A stretch of 64,000 bases of DNA from Afipia sp. (GCA_024508675.1 JANINQ010000001.1:62001-126000); one strand, 5' to 3'; shown: positions 1 through 13,296, counted from the first letter of the stretch. Numbers and translations are program-made. Notes: a model not told the origin generated them from the sequence alone.

Positions 1-329
1 GCGTGGAGCCGCGGCCGCGGGGCTGGTCGCGATGCCTTTCACGAGGGCGCTGTCCTGCGGGCAGATTTGTGCGGCGATGGTTCAAGTTGCGCGCCGCAGT
101 CTGCGACAAACCGGCGCCACGAAAAACATATTCGCAATCGCCGTCATGTTGCACCTGCGCGCGCCCTATGATAGCAAAACCGCGATTTTAGGCTGCTGGG
201 TCGATTGCTCCGGCCAGAAATCGAAGTCCCGCTTGAATTCCAAGGACTTGGATCGCTTGGTGTCGTCCTGACGCCGACTTCGCAGCGATGGTCTTTTTCT
301 TGGGCATTCGACAGCTAGAAGAGATTTTT
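1..329. other. Upstream region of the atp operon, no confident gene
   Basis: No reading frame here resembles a known protein. A minus-strand frame opening with a GTG at 42-40 runs off the left edge and could be the start of a truncated divergent gene, but only 14 codons are visible, so I do not call it. The stretch 167-172 (TATGAT) resembles a -10 box but has no well-placed -35 box. I could not assign a promoter for the atp operon. Confidence 0.4.
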
Positions 330-2419
<2,090 letters not shown>

Positions 2420-2508
2420 ACATCATCGCCGCGCCGATCGTTGATCGTGCGCGGCGAATTCGGGGTTGCGATCCGGCGTCAGGCTGGATCGGCAGGGTGA
2501 GATAAAGA

Positions 2509-3384
2509 ATGGCGTCTCTCAAGGACATGCGTGTCCGCATCGCCTCCACCAAGGCGACGCAGAAGATCACCAAGGCCATGCAGATGGTTGCGGCGTCGAA
2601 ATTGCGCCGTGCCCAGACCGCAGCCGAAGCGGCGCGTCCCTATGCCGAGCGCATGGACGCCGTGATCAGCAATATCGCAGGCGCGGCTGCCGGTTCGGGC
2701 TCCGCTCCGGCGCTGCTGTCCGGCACCGGCAGCGACAAGGTTCACCTGCTGCTGGTCTGCACCGGCGAGCGCGGCCTCTCGGGCGCGTTCAACTCGTCCA
2801 TCGTGCGTCTGGCGCGCGAACGCGCGCTGTCGCTGATGAACCAGGGCAAAGAGGTCAAGATTTTCTGCGTCGGCAAGAAGGGCTACGAGCAGCTCCGCCG
2901 CCAGTTCGACAAGCAGATTGTCGGCAACGTCGAACTGCGATCGGTGAAGGTGCTCGGCTTCAAGAATGCCGAAGACATTGCCAAGAAGATCATCGCGATG
3001 TTCGACGCCGGTGAATTCGATGTCGCTACGCTGTTCTATTCGCGCTTCAAGTCGGTGATCTCGCAGGTCCCGACCGCGCAGCAACTCATTCCGCTGGAGC
3101 TTGAGGCGAAGGAAGCGAGCAGCGCGGCTGCAGTCTACGATTACGAGCCTGCCGAGGACGAAATTCTTTCGAGCCTGCTGCCGCGCAATCTTGCGGTGCA
3201 GATTTTCCGCGCGCTGCTCGAAAACAACGCGTCGTTCTACGGCGCGCAGATGAGCGCGATGGATAACGCTACCCGCAACGCCGGCGACATGATCCGCAAG
3301 CAGACGCTGGTCTACAACCGCACGCGTCAGGCGATGATTACCAAGGAACTGATCGAAATCATCTCCGGTGCCGAGGCCGTCTGA
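2509..3384 (+). CDS. atpG: F1F0 ATP synthase subunit gamma
   Basis: Central-stalk rotor subunit (291 residues), coupling c-ring rotation to the conformational changes in beta. The N-terminal coiled-coil helix starts [36 protein letters not shown]. The matching C-terminal helix contains the conserved [14 protein letters not shown] segment near residues 249-262 and ends [12 protein letters not shown]. These two helices form the asymmetric shaft inside the alpha-beta ring. It is the third gene in the operon, followed by atpD after 41 bases with an AAGGAGA ribosome site at about 3412-3418. Confidence 0.97.
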   Translation: MASLKDMRVRIASTKATQKITKAMQMVAASKLRRAQTAAEAARPYAERMDAVISNIAGAAAGSGSAPALLSGTGSDKVHLLLVCTGERGLSGAFNSSIVRLARERALSLMNQGKEVKIFCVGKKGYEQLRRQFDKQIVGNVELRSVKVLGFKNAEDIAKKIIAMFDAGEFDVATLFYSRFKSVISQVPTAQQLIPLELEAKEASSAAAVYDYEPAEDEILSSLLPRNLAVQIFRALLENNASFYGAQMSAMDNATRNAGDMIRKQTLVYNRTRQAMITKELIEIISGAEAV

Positions 3385-3413
3385 GCCTAACGCCGCCGAG
3401 ACCGAGCTTTTAA

Positions 3414-4853
<1,440 letters not shown>

Positions 4854-4858
4854 TCACG

Positions 4859-5266
4859 ATGGCCACCTTTCACTTCGATCTGGTTTCTCCGGAAAAGATC
4901 GCCTTCTCGGGTGAAGTCGAGCAGGTCGATATTCCCGGCGCCGATGGCGATCTCGGCGTGATGGCCGGACACGCGCCGCTGGTGGCAACCATTCGTCCCG
5001 GCATCATGACGGTGACCGCTGGCGGCAAGCACGAGAAGATCATCGTGCTTGGCGGTCTTGCGGAAATCTCCGACAAAGGCTTGACGGTTCTCGCCGATAC
5101 TGCGACCTCGCTGCAGGAACTCGACCGCGAAGCTTTCGCGGACAAGATTTCCGAAATGGAAGAAGGTCTGAAGGAGCAGGAAGGCGACGCACTCGATCGC
5201 GCCATCGAGCGCCTCGATCACTTCAAGGCGATCCAGCAATACATCGTGTCCACCGCGATGCATTGA
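4859..5266 (+). CDS. atpC: F1F0 ATP synthase subunit epsilon
   Basis: Epsilon subunit (135 residues) of the central stalk. It begins [20 protein letters not shown] and has the family's N-terminal beta-sandwich with the conserved [16 protein letters not shown] stretch. A shorter helical C-terminal part follows, which in other bacteria regulates ATP hydrolysis. It is the last gene of the operon. A strong hairpin terminator lies 23 bases after the stop. Confidence 0.96.
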   Translation: MATFHFDLVSPEKIAFSGEVEQVDIPGADGDLGVMAGHAPLVATIRPGIMTVTAGGKHEKIIVLGGLAEISDKGLTVLADTATSLQELDREAFADKISEMEEGLKEQEGDALDRAIERLDHFKAIQQYIVSTAMH

Positions 5267-5288
5267 CTGGAACCCTCCAGATGAATTG

Positions 5289-5317
5289 AAAAAGCCCCGC
5301 AACAGCGGGGCTTTTTT
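5289..5317. terminator. Rho-independent terminator of atpHAGDC
   Basis: A GC-rich stem AGCCCCGC / GCGGGGCT with loop AACA is flanked by an A run and followed by six T. Because both sides carry A or T tracts it can act in both directions. It separates the plus-strand atp operon from the convergent rppH gene, whose stop is at 5339. Confidence 0.9.
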
Positions 5318-5338
5318 GCATTCGGGCCGGAGCGGATT

Positions 5339-5839
5339 TTATTGTCCGGCAAACTTCGTGAATTCGGCGACCACGCGCTCATAGACCGGACGCTTGAACG
5401 GCACGATAAGTTCGGGAAGGTTTCTCAGCGGCTCCCAGCGCCAGTCGATGAACTCCGCCTTGTGCCCGGCGGGGGAGGCGACATTGATCTCGCTGTCCTT
5501 GCCGGTGAAGCGCATGGCGTACCACTTCTGCTTCTGGCCGCGGAAGCGGCCCTTCCAGGCGCGGCCCGCAACAGTGCGCGGGATGTCGTAGGTCAGCCAT
5601 TCGGAAACTTCGCCGAGCTTCTCGACCGAGCGGGCATTGGTCTCTTCGTAAAGCTCGCGTTTGGCTGCCGCCCAGGTGTCTTCGCCTGAATCCACGCCGC
5701 CCTGCGGCATCTGCCAGACATGCTGTTGATCGACATGTTCGGGTCCGCCAACGCGGCGGCCGATGAACACAAGTCCCTCAGGGTTGATCAGGGTAATCCC
5801 GACGCAGGTTCGGTAGGGCAGATCGTCGTAACGCGTCAT
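5339..5839 (-). CDS. rppH: RNA pyrophosphohydrolase (Nudix family)
   Basis: Predicted 166-residue Nudix hydrolase of the RppH/NudH/IalA type, which removes pyrophosphate from mRNA 5' ends (or cleaves diadenosine polyphosphates). It starts [22 protein letters not shown], the usual beginning of this subfamily; a 15-residue upstream extension in frame is unlikely. The Nudix box spans roughly residues 45-67, [21 protein letters not shown] followed by NA. The last conserved glycine of the box (G in GU) is asparagine here, while the metal-binding REL-EE core is intact. It is the last gene of a minus-strand row and converges on atpC. Confidence 0.88.
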   Translation of the reverse strand: MTRYDDLPYRTCVGITLINPEGLVFIGRRVGGPEHVDQQHVWQMPQGGVDSGEDTWAAAKRELYEETNARSVEKLGEVSEWLTYDIPRTVAGRAWKGRFRGQKQKWYAMRFTGKDSEINVASPAGHKAEFIDWRWEPLRNLPELIVPFKRPVYERVVAEFTKFAGQ

Positions 5840-5938
5840 TCTGCTAATGCCTTTGATTCCGACCCGCCCAAGCGCCAGCCGCACTCAATTACTTATCCGT
5901 GTGATGCCTCAACGTGCCGGTTCCGACCAGCCGGGCCT

Positions 5939-7141
5939 CTAGCTTGATTTTGGTTTCAGCATCGCAGTTGTCAACGGCACCAGGGCGAGCCCGCGTGCCT
6001 CCAGCTGCCGGGCCCAGCTTGCGATCCTCTCGATAGAGATCGGCAGGGCGGAGGCGACGCCGACGGCGGTTCCGCGCTCCTTTGCCAGCGTTTCCAGCTT
6101 GGCCAGCGCCCGGTCGATCTCGGCAGGGGTCGGCACGGTATCGATGCTGACATCGGCCCTGGCGAACGGCATGGCCTGGCCTTCCGCGATCACGCCGGCA
6201 ATGCTGCGCGGTGCAGTACCGTCGTCGAGCCATGCGAGGCCGCGCCTGGCGGCTTCCTTGACCAGCGGCTGCATGGAAGCTTCGGTGGCCACAAAGCGTG
6301 CGCCCATGAAATTGGCGATGCCCACATAGCCCTGAAACCGGCTCATATGCCACGCAAGGCGATCAGCATTCTGCTCGGCGGAAAGCGTGGTCAGCAGCGT
6401 CTGTGGGCCGGGATCGTTGTCGGGATAGTCGAACGGCTCCATCGGGACCTGTAGTAGTACCTCGTGCTTCTGCGCGCGGGCACGCTCCACCAGTTTGCCG
6501 GGGTCCGAACCGTAAGGCGTGAAGGCGAGCGTCACCGCGCCGGGAAGTTTTGTGATCGCATCGGTGGTCTTTGCTGCGCCGACGCCGAGACCTGTCATCA
6601 CGATGGCGATGATGGGTTTCTTGCCGATGGCGGCGCGGTCGGCGTCGCTGCCGGCAGCGTAGGCACGGAACGACTTCAACCCGTCGGCAGCGACCGGAAT
6701 CATGCCATAGCGGGAAGGCTCCAGCAGTTTCGGGTTGATGCCGGACATCAGCGTCGTCTGGGTTTCGGCTTTGCCGCTATCAGCTGCTCCGGTGCCGACG
6801 ATCACGTCCTGCCGTGCACCGCTGGAGCCGTCGATGATGGTGATGGTCTGCTGGCCGGCCGCAGGTTCCCTGGCAGCAGCCACGGCTTCCTTTTGCGCAG
6901 CCGGTGCGGGGCTTGTGGATTTTGCTGTCTTCTCACCCCGGAGGGTGGCGGGATCGTAGGACACCCGCGCCAGCGGCTCACCGCCCATCGGATTGTGGTT
7001 GAAGATTGCGAAGCCGAGAAAGGTCACAAGAAACAGCCCGCATGCGCCCGCAATGGCCTGCGGGGCGCTGAACGGCAATCTGTACCGCCGCTTGCGCGGC
7101 CGATCCTGCCCGAGCGGTGCACTCAGATCGTCGGTTGTCAC
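5939..7141 (-). CDS. Divergent polysaccharide deacetylase family protein (YibQ-like)
   Basis: A 400-residue protein with a basic N-terminus (RKRRYR), one membrane segment at about residues 27-47, then a periplasmic part. Residues of about 170-395 match the divergent polysaccharide deacetylase fold (IIAIVMTGLGVGAAKTTDAITKLPGAVTLAFTPYG; later MGARFVATEASMQPL and a WLDDG segment). The family is thought to act on cell-wall or periplasmic polymers, but its substrate is not established. The start is a GTG. It lies between ctpA and rppH, a common arrangement in this group, next to two other envelope proteins. I cannot name a reaction. Confidence 0.8.
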   Translation of the reverse strand: MTTDDLSAPLGQDRPRKRRYRLPFSAPQAIAGACGLFLVTFLGFAIFNHNPMGGEPLARVSYDPATLRGEKTAKSTSPAPAAQKEAVAAAREPAAGQQTITIIDGSSGARQDVIVGTGAADSGKAETQTTLMSGINPKLLEPSRYGMIPVAADGLKSFRAYAAGSDADRAAIGKKPIIAIVMTGLGVGAAKTTDAITKLPGAVTLAFTPYGSDPGKLVERARAQKHEVLLQVPMEPFDYPDNDPGPQTLLTTLSAEQNADRLAWHMSRFQGYVGIANFMGARFVATEASMQPLVKEAARRGLAWLDDGTAPRSIAGVIAEGQAMPFARADVSIDTVPTPAEIDRALAKLETLAKERGTAVGVASALPISIERIASWARQLEARGLALVPLTTAMLKPKSS

Positions 7142-7247
7142 GGCGTTTCAACCTCGCGAATCAATTCGCGAATCCTATCACGGCCCGGCGGGGGAGGGCG
7201 TCAAGGCATGTGTTCCATTGAGATTGTCCGGTAACCCGGAGCGCACG

Positions 7248-7273
7248 AAAAAGGGCGGCCCGAAGGCCGCCCT
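7248..7273 (-). terminator. Rho-independent terminator after ctpA
   Basis: On the minus strand the stem AGGGCGGCC / GGCCGCCCT with a TTCG loop is followed by TTTTT. It sits 25-50 bases beyond the ctpA stop at 7297, so it closes the obgE-to-ctpA row before the deacetylase gene. Confidence 0.85.
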
Positions 7274-7296
7274 GATCCAATCGGAATACTTCGATC

Positions 7297-8640
7297 TTAG
7301 TTCGCGGCCTTGTTGGTGGCCTTGTCGGCCGGGGCCGGAGCGGATGTGGTCTGCTTGATGCCGTGGAGGAGATCGGCGGCCATCTTGAGCGCCTTGTCAT
7401 CCTTGGCATCCGGCGGAACATAGGACTGCGAGCCGGTTTCTTCCTGGCCTTCGGCCTTGAGATGGCCGCGCAGCGAGGCTTCGCCCTTGGTGTCGGTCTT
7501 CGCCTTCAGATCCTCCGGCACATCCTGCAGCACCTCGATGTCCGGGATGATGCCCTTGGCCTGGATCGACTTGCCCGACGGCGTGAAGTAGCGCGCGGTG
7601 GTCAGGCGCAGCGCGCCGTTGCCCGAGCCGAGCGGGATGATGGTCTGCACCGAACCCTTGCCGAACGAGCGGGTGCCGAGCAGCGTGGCGCGCTTGTGGT
7701 CCTGCAGCGCGCCCGCGACGATTTCCGATGCCGACGCCGAACCGCCGTTGATCAGCACGATCACCGGCTTGCCCTTGGCGAGATCGCCGGGCTTGGCGGT
7801 GCGGCGCTGGGTTTCCTCGGCATTGCGGCCGCGGGTCGAAACGATTTCGCCGCGATCGAGGAATGCGTCGGAAACCGACACGGCTTCCTCAAGCAGGCCG
7901 CCCGGGTTGTTGCGCAGGTCGAGGATGTAACCCTTGATCTTGTCCGGACCGATCTGGTTGGTCAGGTTGGCCATCTCGCGCTTGAGGCCTTCGGTGGTCT
8001 GCTCGTTGAAGGTGGTGACGCGGATGTAGGCGATGTCATCACTCTCGACGCGCGCTCGCACCGAGCGGACGCGGATGTTGTCACGGGTCAGCGTGATCTC
8101 GAGCGGCTTGTCCTGACCCTTGCGGATGATCTTGAGCTTGATCTTGGTGTTGACCGGGCCGCGCATCTTCTCGACAGCCTGGTTCAGGGTCAGGCCCTGC
8201 ACGGCTTCGTCATCGAGATTGGTGATGATGTCATTGGCCATGATGCCGGCCTTGGAGGCCGGAGTTTCGTCGATCGGCGAGACGACCTTGATCAGGCCGT
8301 CTTCCATCGTGACCTCGATGCCGAGGCCGCCAAATTCGCCGCGGGTCTGCACCTGCATGTCGCGGAAGCTCTTCGCGTCCATGTAGCTGGAATGCGGATC
8401 GAGGCCGGTGAGCATGCCGCTGATCGCAGTCTCGACCAGCTTGCTGTCGTCCGGCTTCTCGACATAGTCGCTGCGCACACGTTCGAACACATCGCCGAAC
8501 AGGTTGAGCTGACGATAGGTGTCAGACGACGCGGCGCGTGCCGTCGATCCCACCAGCGCCGAGCGCGGCTGGGTGAGGAAAAGAGTAGCCGCGGCGCCGA
8601 CAGCGGCGCTGAGGAGAACCAGGGAAGTCTTGCGCATCAT
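7297..8640 (-). CDS. ctpA: Carboxy-terminal processing protease, S41 family
   Basis: Secreted serine protease (447 residues) of the Prc/CtpA family, acting in the periplasm on misfolded or cell-wall-related proteins. It has an N-terminal signal or anchor (LVLLSAAVGAAATLFL), a PDZ domain at about residues 95-185 (GEFGGLGIEVTMEDG...), and the S41 core. The catalytic serine lies in GGSASASEI and the lysine in SFGKGSVQT, the classic Ser/Lys pair. A low-complexity Ala/Lys tail ends the protein. Its start overlaps the end of the upstream EnvC-like gene by 4 bases, which suggests coupled expression and a joint role in cell-wall remodelling. In gammaproteobacteria Prc-type proteases control cell-wall hydrolases; a link here is inference. 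Confidence 0.92.
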   Translation of the reverse strand: MMRKTSLVLLSAAVGAAATLFLTQPRSALVGSTARAASSDTYRQLNLFGDVFERVRSDYVEKPDDSKLVETAISGMLTGLDPHSSYMDAKSFRDMQVQTRGEFGGLGIEVTMEDGLIKVVSPIDETPASKAGIMANDIITNLDDEAVQGLTLNQAVEKMRGPVNTKIKLKIIRKGQDKPLEITLTRDNIRVRSVRARVESDDIAYIRVTTFNEQTTEGLKREMANLTNQIGPDKIKGYILDLRNNPGGLLEEAVSVSDAFLDRGEIVSTRGRNAEETQRRTAKPGDLAKGKPVIVLINGGSASASEIVAGALQDHKRATLLGTRSFGKGSVQTIIPLGSGNGALRLTTARYFTPSGKSIQAKGIIPDIEVLQDVPEDLKAKTDTKGEASLRGHLKAEGQEETGSQSYVPPDAKDDKALKMAADLLHGIKQTTSAPAPADKATNKAAN

Positions 8641-10070
8641 CCGCGAACCTTTTGGCCTTCACTTGCGGCCCACCATGGACCAGAATCGATTGGAGTGCCG
8701 TCCTTACGGAACTCGATATAGAGCACAGGCTGGCTAGACGAGGCTGCCAGAATTGACGCGACCTGAGACGTGGTCCCCATGGTCGCGACCGGTTCTCCTG
8801 TCAGAACAAACTGCCCGATCGTGACCGAAATACGTTCCATCCCGGCGATAAGGACATGATACCCGCCGCCCGCATTGAGGATCAAGAGTTGTCCGTAGCT
8901 CCGGAACGGACCTGAGTAAACAACCCAACCATCACAAGGTGTTGTGACCTGCGCCCCCGGCCTTGTGGCGATGGAAATGCCCTTTTCCTGGCCTCCGGCG
9001 CCATCGGAACCGCCGAAACTGCGGATACGGGTGCCGTTAACCGGGATCGGCAAAAGTCCCCTGGCGGAACTGAAAGCGATGGCGGGGCTGAGCCGGGCGG
9101 GGTCCTTCAGCGCGGCCAGATTGGGCTTGCCGTTCGGGGCGGCCGGAGTGCCCTTTAATTCGGCAGCCGCGGCGGCCTGTGCGGCTGCCTTGATGTCCTG
9201 CTCCATCCTGGCGATCAGGTCTTGCAGGTTTTCGGTCTGCTTTGACAGCGCGATGGCCCGCTGCCGCTCCGCCTCCATGTTCTTCTCGGTGTCCGATTGC
9301 TGCTTCTGCCGCTCCTGCACCAGTGCGGCGAGGCGGGTGCTGTCGGCATTGAGCTTGTCGCGGTCCGCGGCCAGCCGGTCGCGCTCTTCGGCGATGTTCT
9401 TTCGCAAGCTGACGAGTTCGCCGAGGTCGCTGGCGAGCCTGGCGGCGCGCGCGCGCATGTCGGGAACGACGGCGCCGAGCAGCATCGCCGTGCGCAGCGA
9501 CTGCAGCGCATCTTCCGGCCGCACGAACAAAGCGGGCGGCGCGCGGCGCCCTGCGCGCTGCAGAGCCGCGAGCACTTCGGCGATCTCGTCGCGTCGCGAT
9601 TCAAGTGCCGCGCGAATCTGCAGTTCGCGCGCATCGAGCGGACGCAGGCGGCCTTCCGTATCGGCCATCTTGCCTTCGACATCGCGCACCTGCGCGGCAA
9701 TCCCGATCAGCTGCTGGTTGAGTTTGGTGCGGTCCTGGCCGATGGCGGCGATCTCGGCCTTGAGTTTCTGTTCGAGTTCGGCGGCCTTCTTCTGCTGCTC
9801 ACGCGCGGCTTCGAGTTCCTGCGTGCGCTGCTTGACGGCATCCGGATCGGGCGCGGCAACCTGTTTGGTTGCGGGTTGCGCGTGGGCGGCATCAATTCCC
9901 GCGACATGCAACGCAGCCAGCATCACTGACAGCGGCAGCACGGCACCGCGCGTCAGCCGCCGCAGGCTTGCGGGATTTGTCGCTTCGGAGTCGGTCGCTT
10001 TGACCACGGGCAGTTTGATCTTTCGAGATCGGATGATGGGCACCAGGCTTCCGAAAACCACGGGCAGCAT
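8637..10070 (-). CDS. EnvC-like murein hydrolase activator with degenerate LytM (M23) domain
   Basis: A 477-residue periplasmic protein. I chose the ATG at 10070, just after the rlmH stop, over a longer frame that would overlap rlmH. An N-terminal membrane or signal stretch (AVLPLSVMLAALHVAGIDAAHAQ) is followed by long coiled coils (about residues 65-310, rich in E, K, Q, R). The C-terminal LytM-type domain spans about residues 355-470. The zinc ligands of active M23 peptidases are missing: the first His..Asp motif reads EKGISIAT and the HxH position reads YHVLIAGM. This matches the EnvC type, which activates amidases and is not itself a hydrolase. It overlaps ctpA by 4 bases. Confidence 0.85.
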   Translation of the reverse strand: MLPVVFGSLVPIIRSRKIKLPVVKATDSEATNPASLRRLTRGAVLPLSVMLAALHVAGIDAAHAQPATKQVAAPDPDAVKQRTQELEAAREQQKKAAELEQKLKAEIAAIGQDRTKLNQQLIGIAAQVRDVEGKMADTEGRLRPLDARELQIRAALESRRDEIAEVLAALQRAGRRAPPALFVRPEDALQSLRTAMLLGAVVPDMRARAARLASDLGELVSLRKNIAEERDRLAADRDKLNADSTRLAALVQERQKQQSDTEKNMEAERQRAIALSKQTENLQDLIARMEQDIKAAAQAAAAAELKGTPAAPNGKPNLAALKDPARLSPAIAFSSARGLLPIPVNGTRIRSFGGSDGAGGQEKGISIATRPGAQVTTPCDGWVVYSGPFRSYGQLLILNAGGGYHVLIAGMERISVTIGQFVLTGEPVATMGTTSQVASILAASSSQPVLYIEFRKDGTPIDSGPWWAASEGQKVRG

Positions 10071-10084
10071 TTCGGGAGCCTGTC

Positions 10085-10567
10085 CTACGCGCGATGGTAC
10101 GGGTGGCCGGATAAAATCGTCGCGGCCCGGTAAATCTGTTCCAGCAACATGAATCGCACCATCTGATGCGGCCACGTTGCCTTGCCAAACGCAACGCTCA
10201 CTTTCACCTTGCGCCGCAATTCAGGCGAAAGTCCGTCCGCTCCGCCGATCAGAAAAACAGCAGTTGGAACCGATTCGTCGCGCCAGCGGCCAAGATGCCG
10301 CGCAAAGGTTGCACTGTCGATGGTGTCGCCACGCTCGTCGAGGGCAATGATGGACGATTTGTCAGGAATCAGCGCTGACATCGCCGCGGCTTCATCCGCT
10401 ATGCGGGCAGCCGCATCGCGTGCGCGGCTTTCCGGAATTTCATGAACCTCAAGGCCACGAAAGCCGAGCTTGCGGCCGATATCGTCGAACCGCTCGCGGT
10501 AGCGTTCGGCAAGCTCCCGTTCCGGACCTTGCTTCAGGCGGCCAATGGCGATGACGAGGATTCGCAT
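10085..10567 (-). CDS. rlmH: 23S rRNA pseudouridine-1915 N3-methyltransferase RlmH
   Basis: A 160-residue SPOUT-class methyltransferase that modifies pseudouridine 1915 in helix 69 of 23S rRNA using S-adenosylmethionine. The N-terminus MRILVIAIGRLKQGPE and the C-terminal knot (FLIGGADGLSPELRRKV ... TWPHQMVRFMLLEQIYRA ... HPYHRA) are diagnostic. The ATG at 10567 is preferred to a TTG nine bases upstream because it gives the family's length. It follows rsfS, another ribosome-related gene, in the conserved nadD-rsfS-rlmH order. Confidence 0.95.
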   Translation of the reverse strand: MRILVIAIGRLKQGPERELAERYRERFDDIGRKLGFRGLEVHEIPESRARDAAARIADEAAAMSALIPDKSSIIALDERGDTIDSATFARHLGRWRDESVPTAVFLIGGADGLSPELRRKVKVSVAFGKATWPHQMVRFMLLEQIYRAATILSGHPYHRA

Positions 10568-10621
10568 GGCGCGCAAACTAGCATGCGCGCAAACGCCTGA
10601 ATACGAGCCGCTTCAGCGCTC

Positions 10622-11047
10622 CTAGCGTGCCTTCTTTACCGGCTTGTCGGAGTCCCACATCTTTTCGAGATTGTAGAACTCGCGGACTTCCGGCCTGAAC
10701 ACATGAACGATCACATCGCCGGAATCGATCAGCACCCAGTCGCAATTGGCCAGCCCTTCCATGTGAGGGGCCGGGGCGCCGCTTTCCTTGAGACCCTTGG
10801 CGACATTCTCCGCGATCGCGCCGACATGGCGGTTCACCCGCCCGGTGGTCACGATCATGTAGTCGGTGATGGAGGATTTGCCGCGAAGGTCGATGGTGAC
10901 CGTTTCTTCCGCTTTCATGTCGTCGAGGCGGGAGAGGATCAGGTTGAGTGTTTCGTCGGCGTCAGGCCTCGCCTTGAGGGCGGGAACCGGGTCGGCGGAC
11001 ACAGGCATCGCTTTGGCACGAGGCTTTGACGAGGCGGTTTTGGACAA
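10622..11047 (-). CDS. rsfS: Ribosomal silencing factor RsfS
   Basis: RsfS/Iojap protein (up to 141 residues) that binds ribosomal protein uL14 and blocks subunit joining during starvation. The conserved core runs from LILSRLDDMKAEETVTIDLRGKSSITDYMIVTTGRV to VIVHVFRPEVREFYNLEKMWDS. The start is uncertain: the frame opens at a TTG (11047), and an in-frame ATG at 11008 gives a shorter form. No strong ribosome site marks either. The first 30 or so residues are low complexity and not part of the fold. Confidence 0.93.
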   Translation of the reverse strand: MSKTASSKPRAKAMPVSADPVPALKARPDADETLNLILSRLDDMKAEETVTIDLRGKSSITDYMIVTTGRVNRHVGAIAENVAKGLKESGAPAPHMEGLANCDWVLIDSGDVIVHVFRPEVREFYNLEKMWDSDKPVKKAR

Positions 11048-11193
11048 TACAGATGTGGTCAGGGACCATTCCTTTCACTGTATCGCGAGCGCCGAATCCT
11101 GACGCCCGCTGTGATCATACGCATGTGGGGTTAATGGTTTCAATCTTCCATATCGCGCGAGAATGATTTGCGCTGCGCTGTTGCCGGAAAACG

Positions 11194-11844
11194 TCATTGC
11201 GGGTTGCCGCCCTTCCAGCTTCCGTCCGGGTTCCGCAAGCGTGTCGAGGACAGACTCGATTTCAGGCCGGTCAGAAATGTCCAGGCCGGTGCCCGGCGGC
11301 TCGCCAGAGTTCCAGCTTTCCGTTCATCGATGCGATAGGGCATCAGCGTTTGTGCTGCGATTGAGGAGAGGGCGCGGAAGCTGTCTGGCGGGCGATCGAC
11401 CACCGCGACCGGCACCATGCTGGCAATGTTCTGCCAGCGCTCCCAGCGGTTGAACTGCGCAAGATTGTCAGCGCCCATGATCCAGACAAAGCGCACACCG
11501 GAGCATCGGCGGCGCAAGTAAGAAATCGTATCAGCAGTGTAGCGTGTGCCAATGACGGTTTCGAGACAGCTGACGTCGATGCGCGGATCATGCGCAATCG
11601 TCTCGGCAGCGATCACGCGCTCGCGCAAGGCGTGCAGCGAGCCGTTATCCTTCAGCGGATTGCCGGGCGACACCAGCCACCAGATGCGGTCGAGCTTCAA
11701 CCGCTTCAGCGCAAACAGGCTGATCGCGCGGTGTGCTTCGTGCGGCGGATTGAACGATCCGCCGAGCAGGCCGATCCGCATGCCGTCGGCATGGATCGGA
11801 AGGGTGCGAGGCAGAATGGTGTCGCTCACAGGCGGACAGTTCAC
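11194..11844 (-). CDS. nadD: Nicotinate-nucleotide adenylyltransferase
   Basis: NadD (216 residues) makes deamido-NAD from nicotinate mononucleotide and ATP in NAD biosynthesis. The nucleotidyltransferase signature [12 protein letters not shown] is at about residues 28-39, and the second ATP-binding motif SSTRLR is near the C-terminus. The GTG start at 11844 overlaps the proA stop (GTGA). An internal ATG at 11781, directly before RIGLLGGSF, would give 195 residues and is a possible alternative. It is followed by rsfS after about 150 bases. Confidence 0.93.
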   Translation of the reverse strand: MNCPPVSDTILPRTLPIHADGMRIGLLGGSFNPPHEAHRAISLFALKRLKLDRIWWLVSPGNPLKDNGSLHALRERVIAAETIAHDPRIDVSCLETVIGTRYTADTISYLRRRCSGVRFVWIMGADNLAQFNRWERWQNIASMVPVAVVDRPPDSFRALSSIAAQTLMPYRIDERKAGTLASRRAPAWTFLTGLKSSLSSTRLRNPDGSWKGGNPQ

Positions 11845-13160
11845 GGACGTGTCTGTCCGGTGCCGTGCACGCGGTATTTGAAACTCGTCAGTTGCTCGGC
11901 GCCAACCGGGCCGCGTGCATGGAATTTGCCGGTGGCAATTCCGATTTCTGCGCCGAAGCCGAATTCGCCGCCGTCTGCGAATTGCGTCGAGGCGTTATGC
12001 AGTACGATGGCGGAGTCCACCTCGTTGAGGAATTTTTGCGCGACGTTCGTGTCTTCGGTGACGATGGCGTCGGTATGATGCGAGCTGTAGCGCGCGATAT
12101 GCGCCAGCGCATCATTGATGCCATCGACGACCTTCGCCGAGATGATCGCGTCTTCGTATTCGGTGCCCCAGTCATCGTCCGTGACAGGCTTCACGCGGGC
12201 ATCGACCTTGCGGATGTCGTCGCCGCCGCGCACCTCGCAGCCGGCGTCGAGCAGCATGGTCACCAGCGGCTTGAGTTGCGCATCCGCGACGGCCTTGTCC
12301 ACCAGCAGAGTTTCCGCCGCGCCGCAGACACCGGGACGGCGCATCTTGGCGTTTAGCACGATGGTCTTGGCCATATCGAGTGATGCAGCCTTGTCGACAT
12401 AGACATGATTGACGCCGTCGAGATGTGCGAACACAGGCACGCGCGCTTCATCCTGCACGCGGGCCACAAGTCCCTTGCCGCCGCGCGGCACGATAATGTC
12501 GATGGCGCCATCGAGGCCGCCGAGCATGAGGCCGACAGCGGCGCGGTCGCGGGTCGGCACCAGCGCGATCGATTCCTCGGGGAGTCCTGCATTACGCAGG
12601 CCTTCGGTCAGGCACTGATGGATCGCGCGGCACGAGCGGAAGCTGTCCGAACCGCCGCGCAGGATCACCGCATTGCCGGATTTCAGGCACAGCGCGCCGG
12701 CGTCCGCCGCGACATTGGGGCGGCTTTCGAAAATCACGCCGACCACGCCGAGCGGCACGCGCACGCGTTCGATGGTCATGCCGTTGGGGCGGGTCCAGGT
12801 TTCGGTGACCTTGCCGACGGGATCGGGAATCGCGCGCACCACGTCGATGCCGTCAGCCATGGCATTGATACGCGCTTGCGTGAGTGCAAGCCGGTCCACG
12901 AAGGCGCTGCTCATGCCGCCGGCCTTGGCCTCGGCAACGTCTTCGGCATTGGCTGCCAAAATTTCCTTGGTGTGGGCGCGGATCGATGCCGCCATGGCGG
13001 ACAGCGCGGCGTCCTTCTGTTCGCTCGAGGCCAGCGCCAGCACCCGCGCAGCGCGGCGCGCGCCGGCACCAAGGTCGGTCATCAATCTGGTCAGATCGGA
13101 CGCGCTCAGGTCCGGGCTGCGATCCGAGGCTTTATCGATGGTTTTGAGCGAGGCGGACAT
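11841..13160 (-). CDS. proA: Gamma-glutamyl phosphate reductase
   Basis: ProA (439 residues, aldehyde-dehydrogenase fold) reduces gamma-glutamyl phosphate to glutamate semialdehyde with NADPH, the second step of proline synthesis. Visible signatures are [27 protein letters not shown], the catalytic cysteine in [16 protein letters not shown], and the C-terminal [18 protein letters not shown] placed the start at the ATG at 13160 ([10 protein letters not shown]); a GTG 45 bases upstream is in frame but adds non-conserved residues. It lies downstream of proB in the same row and overlaps nadD. Confidence 0.95.
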   Translation of the reverse strand: MSASLKTIDKASDRSPDLSASDLTRLMTDLGAGARRAARVLALASSEQKDAALSAMAASIRAHTKEILAANAEDVAEAKAGGMSSAFVDRLALTQARINAMADGIDVVRAIPDPVGKVTETWTRPNGMTIERVRVPLGVVGVIFESRPNVAADAGALCLKSGNAVILRGGSDSFRSCRAIHQCLTEGLRNAGLPEESIALVPTRDRAAVGLMLGGLDGAIDIIVPRGGKGLVARVQDEARVPVFAHLDGVNHVYVDKAASLDMAKTIVLNAKMRRPGVCGAAETLLVDKAVADAQLKPLVTMLLDAGCEVRGGDDIRKVDARVKPVTDDDWGTEYEDAIISAKVVDGINDALAHIARYSSHHTDAIVTEDTNVAQKFLNEVDSAIVLHNASTQFADGGEFGFGAEIGIATGKFHARGPVGAEQLTSFKYRVHGTGQTRP

Positions 13161-13296
13161 GTGGGCTATGTAAGGTTCAATTTCCGTAAGGCCATGCTCT
13201 AGCACAGAAATTTAGGCCGGGCGAGGCGCCGGGAACATGGCTGCCCGGCAAGTGGGCCAATGGCCGAGGACGGCCGCTAGGCCATTGGCCGGGCTG

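Noticed and set aside
1-42. A truncated divergent gene at the left edge, such as priA
   Set aside because: Only 14 codons are visible and none is diagnostic.
7363-8721. A 452-residue open frame on the plus strand opposite ctpA
   Set aside because: It is a shadow of the S41 protease gene, with no independent start signal or domain.
9000-9060. Calling the M23-like protein an active endopeptidase
   Set aside because: The expected zinc-binding His and Asp positions are replaced, so an activator role is more likely.
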